Part shown: positions 17,601 to 27,507 of the stretch, one piece after another
Layout of the letters: each line of letters begins with the position of its first letter
How positions within the stretch are numbered: position 1 is the stretch's first letter
From: Ancylobacter radicis
Lineage (GTDB): Bacteria; Pseudomonadota; Alphaproteobacteria; Rhizobiales; Xanthobacteraceae
Assembly (NCBI RefSeq): GCF_018449475.1
Contig: NZ_JAHCQH010000018.1
Span: 1 to 64,000, forward strand
Direction of reading: 5' to 3'
DNA: 64,000 nucleotides
Program-made: the position numbers and the translations under genes
The notes under the pieces: model-generated
Seen by the model: the letters and a program-made list of their open reading frames with translations, nothing else
Told to the model about the DNA's origin: nothing
Database searches by the model: none

Positions 17601-19543
17601 GCCGGCATTTCCGCGAGATGGATGTCGATATCCGGGTCACACCCTTCACCGTGGCGGGTGTCGGCGACATGTCGGGCGACGTGTTCGGCAATGGCATGTT
17701 GCTGGAGAACACCATCAAGCTGGTCGCCGCCTTCGACCATCGCGACATCTTCCTCGACCCAACCCCCGATCCCGCCGTCTCGCTGAAGGAACGCCAGCGG
17801 CTGTTCGCCCTGCCGCGCTCCTCCTGGCAGGACTATGACAAGTCGCTGATCTCCGCCGGGGGCGGGGTGTTCCCGCGCAGCGCCAAGAGCATTGCGCTGA
17901 GCCCGGCGGTGCGCGAGGCGCTCGGCTTCGACAAGAGTTCGGCCTCGCCCGCCGAGGTGATGAGCGCGATCCTGCGCGCGCCGGTCGACCTGCTCTGGTT
18001 CGGCGGCATCGGCACCTATCTGCGCGCCACCACCGAGACCGACGCGCAGGCCGGCGACCGGGCCAACGACGCCATCCGCATCACCGGCGCCGAGGTGCGC
18101 GCCAAAGTGGTGGGCGAGGGCGCCAATCTCGGCGTGACCCAGCGCGCGCGCATCGAGGCGGCCCGGCGCGGCGTGCGCCTCAACACCGACGCCATCGACA
18201 ATTCGGCGGGCGTGAACACCTCCGATGTCGAGGTCAACATCAAGATCGCGCTGGTGCCGGCGGTGCGCGAGGGGCAGCTGGCGGCGGACAGCCGCAAGAC
18301 ACTGCTCGCCTCGATGACCGACGAGGTGGCGACGCTGGTGCTGCGCAACAACTATCTCCAGACGCTGGCCCTTTCGCTGGCCGAGCGGCGGGCGCTGGAT
18401 GAACTCGGCTTCCACCAGCGGCTGATGCAGCAGCTTGAGGCGCGTGCTCTGCTCGACCGCGCGGTCGAATATCTGCCGGGCGATGCCGAGCTGAACGAGC
18501 GTCGCGGGCGCGGCGAGGGGCTGACCCGGCCGGAACTCGCGGTGCTGCTGGCCTATGCCAAGCTCACCGCCCATTCCGACCTGCTCGACACCGACGTGCC
18601 GGATGATCCGTATCTCGCCCGCGAACTGACCTCCTATTTCCCGCCGGAACTCAACGCGCGCTTCGCCGAGGGGATCGAGGGGCACCGGCTGCGGCGCGAC
18701 ATCATCGCCACGCGCCTGTGCAATGCCATGATCAATCACGGCGGCCCGGCCTTCGTGGCGCGGCTCACCGACGAGACCGGCGCGGATATCGGCTCCATCG
18801 CCAAGGCCTATGCGGCGACGCGCGACAGCTTCGGTCTCGCGGCGCTGGAGAGCAACATCGACGCGCTGGACGGCACGGTGCCGGGCGCGGTGCAGCTTGC
18901 GCTCTATGCGGCGGTCAAGGACATGCTGCTCGACCGCACCGTGTGGTTCCTGCGCAATGTCGATCTGCGCCAGAGCCTCGACGAACTGGTCTCGCATTAC
19001 TCCGCCGGTATCGTCCCGGTGAAGGAGGTGCTCGGCAGCGTGGTGCGCGATCTGCTGCCGGAGGAGACGCGGGCGCGGCATGATGCGCGCATTGCCGAGT
19101 GGACGCAGGCCGGTGTGCCGGAGGCGCTGGCGCGCCGCATCGCCCGGCTGCCGGCGATCGAAAGCTCGACCGACATCGTGATGATCGCCGACCGCACCGG
19201 GGCGGCGATCAGCGATGTGGCGACGACCTTCTTCGCCGTCGGCCTGCATTTCCGGCTGGACCGCATTCTCGGCCCGGCGCAGGCGCTTTCCGTGCCGGAT
19301 TATTACGACCGGCTGGCGCTGGAGCGGGCGCTCGCCGCCTTCGAGATCGCCGTGCGGCGGCTCACCGGCGAGGTCATCACCGAGCACGGGGCGGGGGCGG
19401 CGGGTGTCGCGGCCTGGGCGGCCGCGCGCGGCGAGGTGGTGGAGCGGGCGCGAAACGGCGTCTACGAGATCGCCGGCTCGGGCCTCACCGTCTCCAAGCT
19501 CTCGGTGGCGGCAAGCCTGATCGGCGATCTGGTGCGCGGGTGA
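14684..19543 (+). CDS. gdhB: NAD-specific glutamate dehydrogenase, large 180-kDa type
   Basis: This 1,619-residue protein belongs to the large bacterial NAD-GDH family (Bac_GDH). It deaminates glutamate to 2-oxoglutarate and ammonia with NAD, feeding carbon into the TCA cycle. A long N-terminal region (about 1-700) holds the ACT-like regulatory segments (VEIVNDDMPFLLDSVMAAL, ESFPRDDLFQM). The catalytic core follows, with GRVARGGLRWSDR and PVGAKGGFV near residues 855-862, where the catalytic Lys (about 859) lies, then VVGEGANLGVTQ. The C-terminal ~500 residues are helical, as in the family. A gggaggaatgac Shine-Dalgarno precedes the ATG. Long antisense frames across it are shadows of its codon bias. 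Confidence 0.96.
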   Translation: MGVEGFLSTEDERAARQLVEQADLILQARDGDIPPLFASRLFGRSVAEDVRLYTAHELAALAQHAHAHLARRSPGTADIRVDLPAGAGERLAKVTVVEIVNDDMPFLLDSVMAALNARGLTASLVVHPLLAVERNAAGVLEGVTGTDAPAGPRVRRESLIHIHVPRIENEGERAALAEDLAQVLARVRAAVRDWKAMTEQVRAALADLANAPDTVPREEVEEASAFLDWLLAGNFTFLGCRHYDARPGATGSGVTLASFDRRMTDALGVLADEEFRLFRRASDPRAVSADLSDVLSEPTPLIITKSRTLSVVHRRAWIDVVVIKRYDAEGRVVGGLALAGLFTNTVYTGSVRAIPLLRRKAAAVLLRAGFVPDSHSGRALVKVLESFPRDDLFQMEPEALYHFSITVLQLDEHPRVRVLAWRDRFSRFVSVLVFVPRDRYGSEVRERISDLLETSFGGQVAAFRPLFLEGPLTRVHFIIELTGGATREPGRAELEEGVEEVIRTWEDAFAAALGLVFSPAQAALLARRYGDAFPAGYQSGYEPEEALGDLRLIERLGEANPVAVEFHRPAATQGRERIALKVFSHGVPRLLSERVPLLEAMGFIVVDERTFTIAPEGREPVYLHDMVLGRRGGGGIELESLESRLHATLMAVLRGQAESDGFNALALNARLGWRDIALLRTLARYLRQIGLPFSQDYLWATLNAHPALVDRLVALFHARFEPVAPDDRAAREAAIREEIEAALADVQSLDEDRILRHFTNLIEAAVRTNFFQTAEDGGPRPTIAIKFRSREVDGLPLPRPLFEIFVHSPRVEGIHLRFGRVARGGLRWSDRPQDFRTEVLGLVKAQQVKNAVIVPVGAKGGFVPKQLPSGPRDAIQAEGTEAYKLFVTSLLEVTDNIEGTEIVHPALTARHDEDDPYLVVAADKGTATFSDTANAISQARGFWLGDAFASGGSVGYDHKAMGITARGAWEAVRRHFREMDVDIRVTPFTVAGVGDMSGDVFGNGMLLENTIKLVAAFDHRDIFLDPTPDPAVSLKERQRLFALPRSSWQDYDKSLISAGGGVFPRSAKSIALSPAVREALGFDKSSASPAEVMSAILRAPVDLLWFGGIGTYLRATTETDAQAGDRANDAIRITGAEVRAKVVGEGANLGVTQRARIEAARRGVRLNTDAIDNSAGVNTSDVEVNIKIALVPAVREGQLAADSRKTLLASMTDEVATLVLRNNYLQTLALSLAERRALDELGFHQRLMQQLEARALLDRAVEYLPGDAELNERRGRGEGLTRPELAVLLAYAKLTAHSDLLDTDVPDDPYLARELTSYFPPELNARFAEGIEGHRLRRDIIATRLCNAMINHGGPAFVARLTDETGADIGSIAKAYAATRDSFGLAALESNIDALDGTVPGAVQLALYAAVKDMLLDRTVWFLRNVDLRQSLDELVSHYSAGIVPVKEVLGSVVRDLLPEETRARHDARIAEWTQAGVPEALARRIARLPAIESSTDIVMIADRTGAAISDVATTFFAVGLHFRLDRILGPAQALSVPDYYDRLALERALAAFEIAVRRLTGEVITEHGAGAAGVAAWAAARGEVVERARNGVYEIAGSGLTVSKLSVAASLIGDLVRG

Positions 19544-19558
19544 CCGAGCGGCCGGCGG

Positions 19559-20320
19559 TCACTCCGCCGCCGGCTTCTCACCTTCCGGCCAGTTTACCAC
19601 GGGCAGGGCTTCCAGCGCCGGGCGCGCGAACAGATAGCCCTGCGCGAGCGGGATGCCGAAGGCGCGGATGGCCCGCAGTTCGGCGAGGGTTTCCACCCCT
19701 TCGGCGACGAGGGTGATGTCCAGCTCGCGGGCAAGCCCGACCACGGCCCGCAGGATCGCCTGCTGGCGTGGCGCGGCCTCGATGCCGCGGATCAGCTTCA
19801 TGTCGATCTTGACGATGTCGGGGCTGAGTTCGGCGAGCAGGTTCAGCCCGGCATAGCCGGCACCGAAATCGTCGATGGCGAGGGTGAAGCCGATGCCGCG
19901 ATAGACGCGGATGATCTCTTCCAGATGCGCCACATCGATAATCGGCTCGTTCTCGGTAAATTCGAACACCAGCCGGCGCGGGTCGAAATCGAAGCGGCGG
20001 CAGGCCTGAAGCGTGGTGCGGATGCAGGTTTCCGCGCGATAGACGGCATTGGGCTGGAAGTTCACCGACAGGAACGACCCGTCATCCGGGAACAGCCGGC
20101 CGGCCAGTTCGACCGCCTTGATCCGGCACTCCTGGTCGAAACGATAGCGGTTGGCGTCCGTCACCTGGGCGAGCACCTCGGCGGCACTCTCCCCCGCTGG
20201 GCCGCGCACGAGCGCCTCATGGCCCCAGATCTTCCCGGTGACCAGATTGACGATCGGCTGAAAGGCCATGGTGAAGCCGAAGCTGAGAGGTTCGCTCTGG
20301 CAGCCATCACATCGAGGCAC
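19559..20320 (-). CDS. Stand-alone EAL-domain c-di-GMP phosphodiesterase
   Basis: The 253-residue protein is an EAL domain with almost nothing else. It hydrolyses cyclic di-GMP, which generally favours motility over attachment. The residues for metal binding and catalysis look complete: EALVRG with Glu35, SVNFQPN (Asn87), EFTENE (120-124), IDDFGAGYAG (Asp150, Asp151), VKIDMKLI (Lys171), EGVET and QGYLFARP. An N-terminal CDGC (4-7) could bind a metal or sense redox. No GGDEF, sensor domain or membrane segment is present. The start is GTG with aagggag upstream. It converges on gdh with 15 bases between the stops. Confidence 0.92.
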   Translation of the reverse strand: MPRCDGCQSEPLSFGFTMAFQPIVNLVTGKIWGHEALVRGPAGESAAEVLAQVTDANRYRFDQECRIKAVELAGRLFPDDGSFLSVNFQPNAVYRAETCIRTTLQACRRFDFDPRRLVFEFTENEPIIDVAHLEEIIRVYRGIGFTLAIDDFGAGYAGLNLLAELSPDIVKIDMKLIRGIEAAPRQQAILRAVVGLARELDITLVAEGVETLAELRAIRAFGIPLAQGYLFARPALEALPVVNWPEGEKPAAE

Positions 20321-20430
20321 GGCGACGACGCTCCCTTTAATAGAGGGGAGAGTTTAGCCGAGGCGGCTTGCGCGACGGTCTCCAGACGGGAGATGCCGCA
20401 ACAGAAAGCGAGTCTGTGTCATTTCGGCAT

Positions 20431-20456
20431 GGACGGGACGCGCCGGCGTCCCGTCC
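20431..20456. terminator. Hairpin after acs
   Basis: Arms ggacgggacgc and gcgtcccgtcc enclose gccg, 16 bases past the acs stop on the minus strand. The stem is strong, but there is no clear U tract after it in the direction of acs transcription, so termination may be rho-assisted. Confidence 0.5.
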
Positions 20457-20471
20457 TCGGCCGTCAAACCA

Positions 20472-22430
<1,959 letters not shown>

Positions 22431-22550
22431 TGGCGTTGTCTCCCCTTCGGCTGGCGCTCGGCGCCGCTCTTGCTTTCCCGCGAATTATGGGGACGCGCCC
22501 CGGACGCGACAAGCCAGCGGCGGCGCAACTTTGGTCGGTATGTAAATATC

Positions 22551-23240
22551 CTAGAGAGCGCCGCTATCCGGTCTGTTTACCGTGCGCGGGCGCCAGACAC
22601 TGGTCTGCTTGATCTCGCTGTCCTCAAGGTCGCGGCTGACGGCAACGCCATATTCCGCAACCTTTTCCAGCCTCTCGCGCGGCAGATAGGAGCGGCCGGG
22701 ATCGCCGATCCACACATCCGCCCCGCCCGCCGCCAGCGCCTCCAGCCAGGCGAAGACGCGGGCGGCGAGGTCGCGCTCATAGGCGATGTCGCCGGCCAGC
22801 ACGACATCCCAGCGGCCCGGCGTGCCGATGATGTCCTGATCCAGCACGGTGAGGGCGGCGGCGGCGTTGGCGGCGGCATTGAGGGCAATCGCCGCCTGCG
22901 CGAAGCCGTCAATGTCGGCGGCCTCGACATGGGCGGCGCCGGCCTTCAGCGCGGCGATGCCGACCAGCCCCGAGCCGGCAGCGAAATCCAGTACCCGGCG
23001 GCCCTGAACAATCCCTGGATTATCAAGGACATGGCGCGCCAGCGCCTGCCCGCCGGCCCAGGCGAAGGCCCAGAAGGGGGGCGGCAGGCCGATGGCGCCA
23101 AGTTCCTCCTCCGTGCGCTGCCAGATCGGCAGCGACTCGGCGGCGAGGTGGAGCGAGATTTCCGGCACCAGCGGCACCGGCAGCAGGCGCGTTTCCGCGC
23201 GGATGAAGGCGCTTGCGTCGGCGATGCCCCCGCCGCTCAC
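22551..23240 (-). CDS. Protein lysine methyltransferase, ETFB-KMT/NNT1-like
   Basis: This 229-residue class I SAM methyltransferase has the motif VLDFAAGSGLVGIAA and the post-motif DVVLAGDIAYERDLA. Its closest named relatives, as I recall, are the NNT1/METTL20-type enzymes; an alphaproteobacterial member methylates the beta subunit of electron-transfer flavoprotein. That assignment is by resemblance only. I start it at GTG 23240, which overlaps the stop of the EVE gene as GTGA with aagg upstream. The frame is open to an ATG at 23276, which would overlap the EVE gene by 40 bases. It is last in the tsaD-gpsA-EVE operon. Confidence 0.78.
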   Translation of the reverse strand: MSGGGIADASAFIRAETRLLPVPLVPEISLHLAAESLPIWQRTEEELGAIGLPPPFWAFAWAGGQALARHVLDNPGIVQGRRVLDFAAGSGLVGIAALKAGAAHVEAADIDGFAQAAIALNAAANAAAALTVLDQDIIGTPGRWDVVLAGDIAYERDLAARVFAWLEALAAGGADVWIGDPGRSYLPRERLEKVAEYGVAVSRDLEDSEIKQTSVWRPRTVNRPDSGAL

Positions 23241-23656
23241 GCCTTGTGGCCCGCCATCTCCAGCACGATGTCCCATTCGCGGTCGGTGACGGGCTGCACG
23301 GAGAGGCGGGAGAAGCGCATCAGCGCCATCTCGGCGAGGCGGGGCTCGGTCTTGATGGCGGCGAGGGAAACCGGATTCTTCAACGGTTCGATGGCTTTGA
23401 GGTCCACCATGACGAATTTGCCGGAGGGGTCGGACGGGTCCGGATACGCTTCCTTGATGACCTCGACGATGCCGACGATCTCCTTGCCCTCATTGGAGTG
23501 GTAGAAGAAGCCGCGATCGCCGAGCTTCATCGCCAGAAGCTGCTGCTTTGCCAGATGGTTACGCACGCCGTCCCAATGGGTGCCGGCGGCGCCGGCGGCG
23601 ACCTGCTGGTCCCAGGACCATTTGAAGGGTTCGGATTTGTAGAGCCAGTGCGCCAT
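23237..23656 (-). CDS. EVE domain protein (YTH-like fold)
   Basis: This 139-residue protein is a single EVE domain, starting HWLYKSEPFKWSWDQQ and continuing DGVRNHLAKQQL, LGDRGFFYHSN and GKEIVGIVEV. EVE domains share the YTH/PUA-like fold and are thought to bind modified bases in DNA or RNA; the human relative is THYN1. It is one base downstream of gpsA and overlaps the methyltransferase by four bases, so all are probably translated together. No modification or restriction gene is nearby, so this looks like the conserved housekeeping copy rather than a defence protein. Confidence 0.93.
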   Translation of the reverse strand: MAHWLYKSEPFKWSWDQQVAAGAAGTHWDGVRNHLAKQQLLAMKLGDRGFFYHSNEGKEIVGIVEVIKEAYPDPSDPSGKFVMVDLKAIEPLKNPVSLAAIKTEPRLAEMALMRFSRLSVQPVTDREWDIVLEMAGHKA

Positions 23657-23657
23657 C

Positions 23658-24647
23658 TCACGCTTCCGCTTTCTGGGGGCGGGTCAGCAGTGACCCGATC
23701 GCTTCCTCGACGCCGACGCGGCCGGCGAGCACTGCTTCCACGGCGCGGGCGATCGGCATGTCGACGCCCTTTGCATCGGCCATGGCGACCAGCACGCTGG
23801 CGGTCAGGGCACCCTCGGCGAGCTTGCCCGCGGGGTGAAAACCGTCGTCTTTTCCTAGGCTTACGCCAAGTGCGTAATTGCGCGACTGGGTGGTCGAGCA
23901 GGTCAGGATGAGGTCGCCGAGGCCGGACAGCCCGGTCAGCGTCTCGGCCCGCGCGCCATAGGCCCGGCCGAAGCGCATCAGCTCGGCAAAGCCCCGCGCG
24001 ATCAGCGCGGCCGCCGCGCTGGCGCCGAGGCCGCGCCCGCCGACGATGCCGGCGGCGATGGCCAGCACGTTCTTGGCCGCGCCGCCGATCTCGACGCCGC
24101 GTACATCGTCGCTGTGATAGAGCCGGAAGGAGGGCGAACCGAGCGCGGTGGCGAGTGCCTCGGCGGTGCTAACCTGTTGCGCGGCCAGCGTTACCGCCGT
24201 CGGCAGGCCGGCCGCCACGTCGCTCGCGAAGCTCGGCCCGGAGAGGATGGCGGGCAGTGCCTGCGGGCAGGCCTCACGCAGCACCTGCGTCATGAACAGC
24301 GAGGTGCCGCGCTCGATTCCCTTGGCGCAGGTGACCAGCGGCGTGCCCGGCGGCAGCTCGGCGGCCAGCGCGTGGGCGACCTCGCGGCTGGCCTGCGCCG
24401 GTACAACCAGAAGTACAGCGTCGCAGGTGGACAGTGAGTGCAGTGAGGTGGACAATGAGACCGACGAGGCCAGTTCGACGCCCGGCAGATGGGCGCGGTT
24501 GACGCGGCTCGCCTCCATCGCGGCGATCGCCGCGCCGTCGCGGCTCCACAGCACCACCTCGCGGCCGGCGCGGGCGGCGGCGTTGGCGAGCGCGGTGCCC
24601 CAGGCGCCGGCCCCGGCCACGCCGATGCGGGCGAAACGCTGCGGCAT
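23658..24647 (-). CDS. gpsA: NAD(P)-dependent glycerol-3-phosphate dehydrogenase
   Basis: GpsA reduces dihydroxyacetone phosphate to sn-glycerol 3-phosphate, the backbone for phospholipids. The 329-residue protein has the Rossmann motif [13 protein letters not shown] (9-21), TCAKGIERG, the catalytic segment [15 protein letters not shown], and [12 protein letters not shown]. Its ATG overlaps the tsaD stop by one base (TGATG), which is good evidence for translational coupling. A 700-residue open frame runs through it and on upstream in the tsaD region, but the upstream part is an out-of-frame shadow. Confidence 0.95.
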   Translation of the reverse strand: MPQRFARIGVAGAGAWGTALANAAARAGREVVLWSRDGAAIAAMEASRVNRAHLPGVELASSVSLSTSLHSLSTCDAVLLVVPAQASREVAHALAAELPPGTPLVTCAKGIERGTSLFMTQVLREACPQALPAILSGPSFASDVAAGLPTAVTLAAQQVSTAEALATALGSPSFRLYHSDDVRGVEIGGAAKNVLAIAAGIVGGRGLGASAAAALIARGFAELMRFGRAYGARAETLTGLSGLGDLILTCSTTQSRNYALGVSLGKDDGFHPAGKLAEGALTASVLVAMADAKGVDMPIARAVEAVLAGRVGVEEAIGSLLTRPQKAEA

Positions 24648-25708
24648 CAGTCGGCCATCTCCACCCCGGTCACCTCCTCCAGCGGCCAGCGGGCGCGGGG
24701 GGAGACGGCGAGGTCGTCGGTGAGGCCCAGAGCGAAGCGTTCGGCGCCGGCCCAGGCGATCATCGCGCCATTGTCGGTGCACAGCTCCGGCGGCGGCACG
24801 GCGAGGCGGGTGCCGCCATCGGCGGCGACCTTGTGCAGCACCCGGCGGACCGCCTGATTGGCGCCGACGCCCCCGGCCAACACCAGCGCGCTCGGCTTCA
24901 TGCCGCGCTCGCGCATCACCCGCAGCGCGCAGCGCACCCGGTCGGCGAGGATGTCGACGATGGCCCCCTGGAAGGAGGCGCACAGGTCGTTCACGTCCTG
25001 ATCGGTGAGCGGAGCGATCCTGAGGGCTTCCAGCCGCACCGCCGTCTTCAGGCCGGACAGCGAGAAATCCGGCACCGGCTTGCCGTGCAGCGGGCGCGGC
25101 AGGGCAAAGCGCGAGGCATCCCCGCGCAGCGCCGCCCGTTCCACCGCCGGCCCGCCGGGATAGGGCAGGCCGAGCATCTTGGCGGTCTTGTCGAAGGCCT
25201 CGCCGATGGCGTCGTCCATGGTGCCGCCGAGCTTGTGATACTCGCCCACCCCGGTGACGGCGACGAGCTGGGTGTGCCCGCCCGAGACCAGCAGCAGCAG
25301 GAAGGGGAAGGGCACGGCATCGGTCAGCCGCGCGGTCAGCGCATGGGCTTCCAGATGATTGACCGCCACCAGCGGCTTCCTCGCGGCGAGCGCGATCGCC
25401 TTGGCGGTGGTGAGCCCGACGATGACGCCGCCGATCAGCCCCGGCCCGGCGGCGGCGGCGATGGCGTCCATCTCCACCAGCTTGACGCCGGAGGAGCGCA
25501 GCGCCCGCTCGATCACCCGGTCGAGCACTTCCACGTGAGCGCGGGAGGCGATCTCCGGCACCACGCCGCCATAGGGCGCGTGATCGGCGGTCTGCGACAG
25601 CACGATGTTGGAGAGAATGGTCCCCGAACCGTCGGCGCGGCGGCGCACCACGGCGGCGGCCGTCTCGTCGCAGGTGGTCTCGATGCCTAGAAGGAGAAGA
25701 TCGCGCAT
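24647..25708 (-). CDS. tsaD: tRNA N6-threonylcarbamoyladenosine synthase subunit TsaD
   Basis: TsaD (Gcp/Kae1) transfers the threonylcarbamoyl group to A37 of tRNAs that read ANN codons, working with TsaB and TsaE. The 353-residue protein has the ASKHA fold signs [13 protein letters not shown], the metal-binding HLEAH (118-122), [10 protein letters not shown] and SGLKTAVR. It begins a minus-strand operon followed by gpsA, and is divergent from hemC with a 63-base gap. The tsaD-gpsA and hemC arrangement is common in alphaproteobacteria. Confidence 0.97.
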   Translation of the reverse strand: MRDLLLLGIETTCDETAAAVVRRRADGSGTILSNIVLSQTADHAPYGGVVPEIASRAHVEVLDRVIERALRSSGVKLVEMDAIAAAAGPGLIGGVIVGLTTAKAIALAARKPLVAVNHLEAHALTARLTDAVPFPFLLLLVSGGHTQLVAVTGVGEYHKLGGTMDDAIGEAFDKTAKMLGLPYPGGPAVERAALRGDASRFALPRPLHGKPVPDFSLSGLKTAVRLEALRIAPLTDQDVNDLCASFQGAIVDILADRVRCALRVMRERGMKPSALVLAGGVGANQAVRRVLHKVAADGGTRLAVPPPELCTDNGAMIAWAGAERFALGLTDDLAVSPRARWPLEEVTGVEMAD

Positions 25709-25771
25709 TGACTTTCAGTCGATGGACAGTGTTCTGAACCCGTTCCCGAACCGCTATCACCGCAGGACGCC

Positions 25772-26701
25772 ATGACGCAATCGCTTCCCCGCCTTCGGCT
25801 CGGCACTCGTGGCAGCCCGCTCGCCCTGTGGCAGGCCCACGCGGTGCGCGACGCGCTGGTGCGACACCATCGCTGGGAGCCCGAGGCGGTGGAAATCGTG
25901 GTGATCCGCACCACCGGCGACGCCATCACCGACCGGGCCCTGTCGGAGGCCGGCGGCAAGGGGCTGTTCACCAAGGAAATCGAGGAGGCGCTGCTGGAGC
26001 GGCGCATCGACCTCGCCGTGCATTCGGCCAAGGACATGGGCACGCGCCTGCCGGACGGGCTGCATCTGGTCGGCTATCTGCCGCGCGCGGATGTGCGCGA
26101 CGCGCTGATCCTGCGCGAGGGGGCTTCGCTGCGCGATCTGCCGGCGGGCGCCAAGGTCGGCACCGCCTCGTTGCGGCGCGAGGCGCAGCTGCGCCGGCTG
26201 CGGCCGGACCTGAAGGTCTCGCTGCTGCGCGGCAATGTGCAGACCCGGCTCTCCAAGGTGGCGAGCGGCGAGTTCGACGCCACGCTGCTGGCGATTGCCG
26301 GGCTGACCCGGCTCGGCATGGCCGACAAGGCGAGCTGCGTTCTCGACACCGCCGATTTCCTGCCCGCCGTGGGGCAGGGGGCGGTCGCCATCGAAACCCG
26401 CCAGCGCGATCTCGCGGTCGATTCGCTGATCGTGCCGGTGGTGTGCCCGGCGACCGGCCTCGCGCTGCGGGTGGAGCGCGCCTATCTCGCCGAGCTGGAC
26501 GGCTCCTGCCGCACGCCGATCGGCGGCCATGCGCTGGTCAGCGGCGAGGAAATCACCTTCCGCGGCGTGGTGCTCTCTGCCGACGGGACGCAATATTACG
26601 AGATCGTCCGGCACGGGCCGCGCAACCGGGCGCTGGAACTCGGCATGGTCGCCGGCCGCGAAATGCGCGCCATGGTGCCGCCCGACCTGCTCCCCTCCTA
26701 G
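25772..26701 (+). CDS. hemC: Hydroxymethylbilane synthase (porphobilinogen deaminase)
   Basis: HemC joins four porphobilinogens into hydroxymethylbilane, the linear precursor of heme, siroheme and cobalamin. The 309-residue protein has [14 protein letters not shown] near the start, [10 protein letters not shown] and RRRAQL-like [13 protein letters not shown]. Cys246 in [11 protein letters not shown] is the residue that holds the dipyrromethane cofactor. It leads the plus-strand hem operon. The divergent gap to tsaD contains a TTGACT that might be a -35 element, but I see no convincing -10. Confidence 0.97.
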   Translation: MTQSLPRLRLGTRGSPLALWQAHAVRDALVRHHRWEPEAVEIVVIRTTGDAITDRALSEAGGKGLFTKEIEEALLERRIDLAVHSAKDMGTRLPDGLHLVGYLPRADVRDALILREGASLRDLPAGAKVGTASLRREAQLRRLRPDLKVSLLRGNVQTRLSKVASGEFDATLLAIAGLTRLGMADKASCVLDTADFLPAVGQGAVAIETRQRDLAVDSLIVPVVCPATGLALRVERAYLAELDGSCRTPIGGHALVSGEEITFRGVVLSADGTQYYEIVRHGPRNRALELGMVAGREMRAMVPPDLLPS

Positions 26702-26708
26702 TGCCGCG

Positions 26709-27410
26709 ATGCGGGTTCTGGTGACACGGCCACAGCCCGATGCCGACGCCACCGCCGCGCGGCTGGTCGCCGCCGGCTGCGCGGCGCTGGTCGATCCCAT
26801 GCTGACCATCGAGCCGATCCCCGACGCCGTCCTGCCGCCGGGCCGCTTCGACGCGCTGGCGCTGACCAGCGTCAACGGGGCGCGGGCGCTGGCCGCGCGG
26901 AGGGAGCGTGCCGCGTTGGAGGGCCTGCCGCTCCATGCGGTGGGCCGGCGCACGGCGGCGGCGGCGCAGGGCTTTGCCGAGGTGCATGTCGCCGGGGGCG
27001 ACGGGGTGGCGCTGGCCGGCCTGCTGCGCGCCCGCCTGCCGCGCGGGGCACGGGTGCTGCATGTGGCGGGCGAGGAACGGGCGGTCGATCTCGGCGCGGC
27101 GCTGGCCGGCGACGGCATCGAGGTTGAACTTTTCGTCATCTACCGGGCGGTGGCGGCGGGCGGGCTGGCGGCGCACACCCGCGCCGCGCTGGCGGCGGGG
27201 CAGATCGACGCGGCGTTTCATTTTTCCCTGCGCACGGCGACCACGCTGGCGGCGCGGGCGCAGCAGGCCGGCCTTGCTTCGGCCTTTGCCGGCGTTCAGC
27301 ATCTGTGCTTCTCGCGCAATGTCGCCGCGCCCTTGCAGGCCGCCGGCTGGCCGACGCGGATCGCCGACACGCCGACCGAAGAGGGCTTGTTCGCGCTGCT
27401 CGACCGGTAA
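26709..27410 (+). CDS. hemD: Uroporphyrinogen-III synthase
   Basis: HemD closes hydroxymethylbilane into uroporphyrinogen III with inversion of ring D. The 233-residue protein begins MRVLVTRPQPDADATAARL, typical of the family, and has LALTSVNGARAL and the C-terminal TPTEEGLFALL. Family sequences diverge strongly, so position after hemC is an important part of the call. It starts seven bases after the hemC stop. A longer in-frame extension overlaps hemC and is not used. Confidence 0.93.
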   Translation: MRVLVTRPQPDADATAARLVAAGCAALVDPMLTIEPIPDAVLPPGRFDALALTSVNGARALAARRERAALEGLPLHAVGRRTAAAAQGFAEVHVAGGDGVALAGLLRARLPRGARVLHVAGEERAVDLGAALAGDGIEVELFVIYRAVAAGGLAAHTRAALAAGQIDAAFHFSLRTATTLAARAQQAGLASAFAGVQHLCFSRNVAAPLQAAGWPTRIADTPTEEGLFALLDR

Positions 27411-27507
27411 ACCATGGGGCTCTCCCGAGGTTGCGGCTTGGGCAGGTGCGGTCTATCCCGGGAACAAGGGCTGGGTCGGCGCTTTATGATCTCGGGGAGG
27501 TACGTAC

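Noticed and set aside
23658-25760. 700-residue minus-strand frame that would fuse a protein to GpsA
   Set aside because: The N-terminal half runs out of frame through tsaD; gpsA has its own coupled start at 24647.
25709-25771. TTGACT as a FixK half-site or a -35 for hemC
   Set aside because: No matching second half-site and no good -10 at 16-18 bases.
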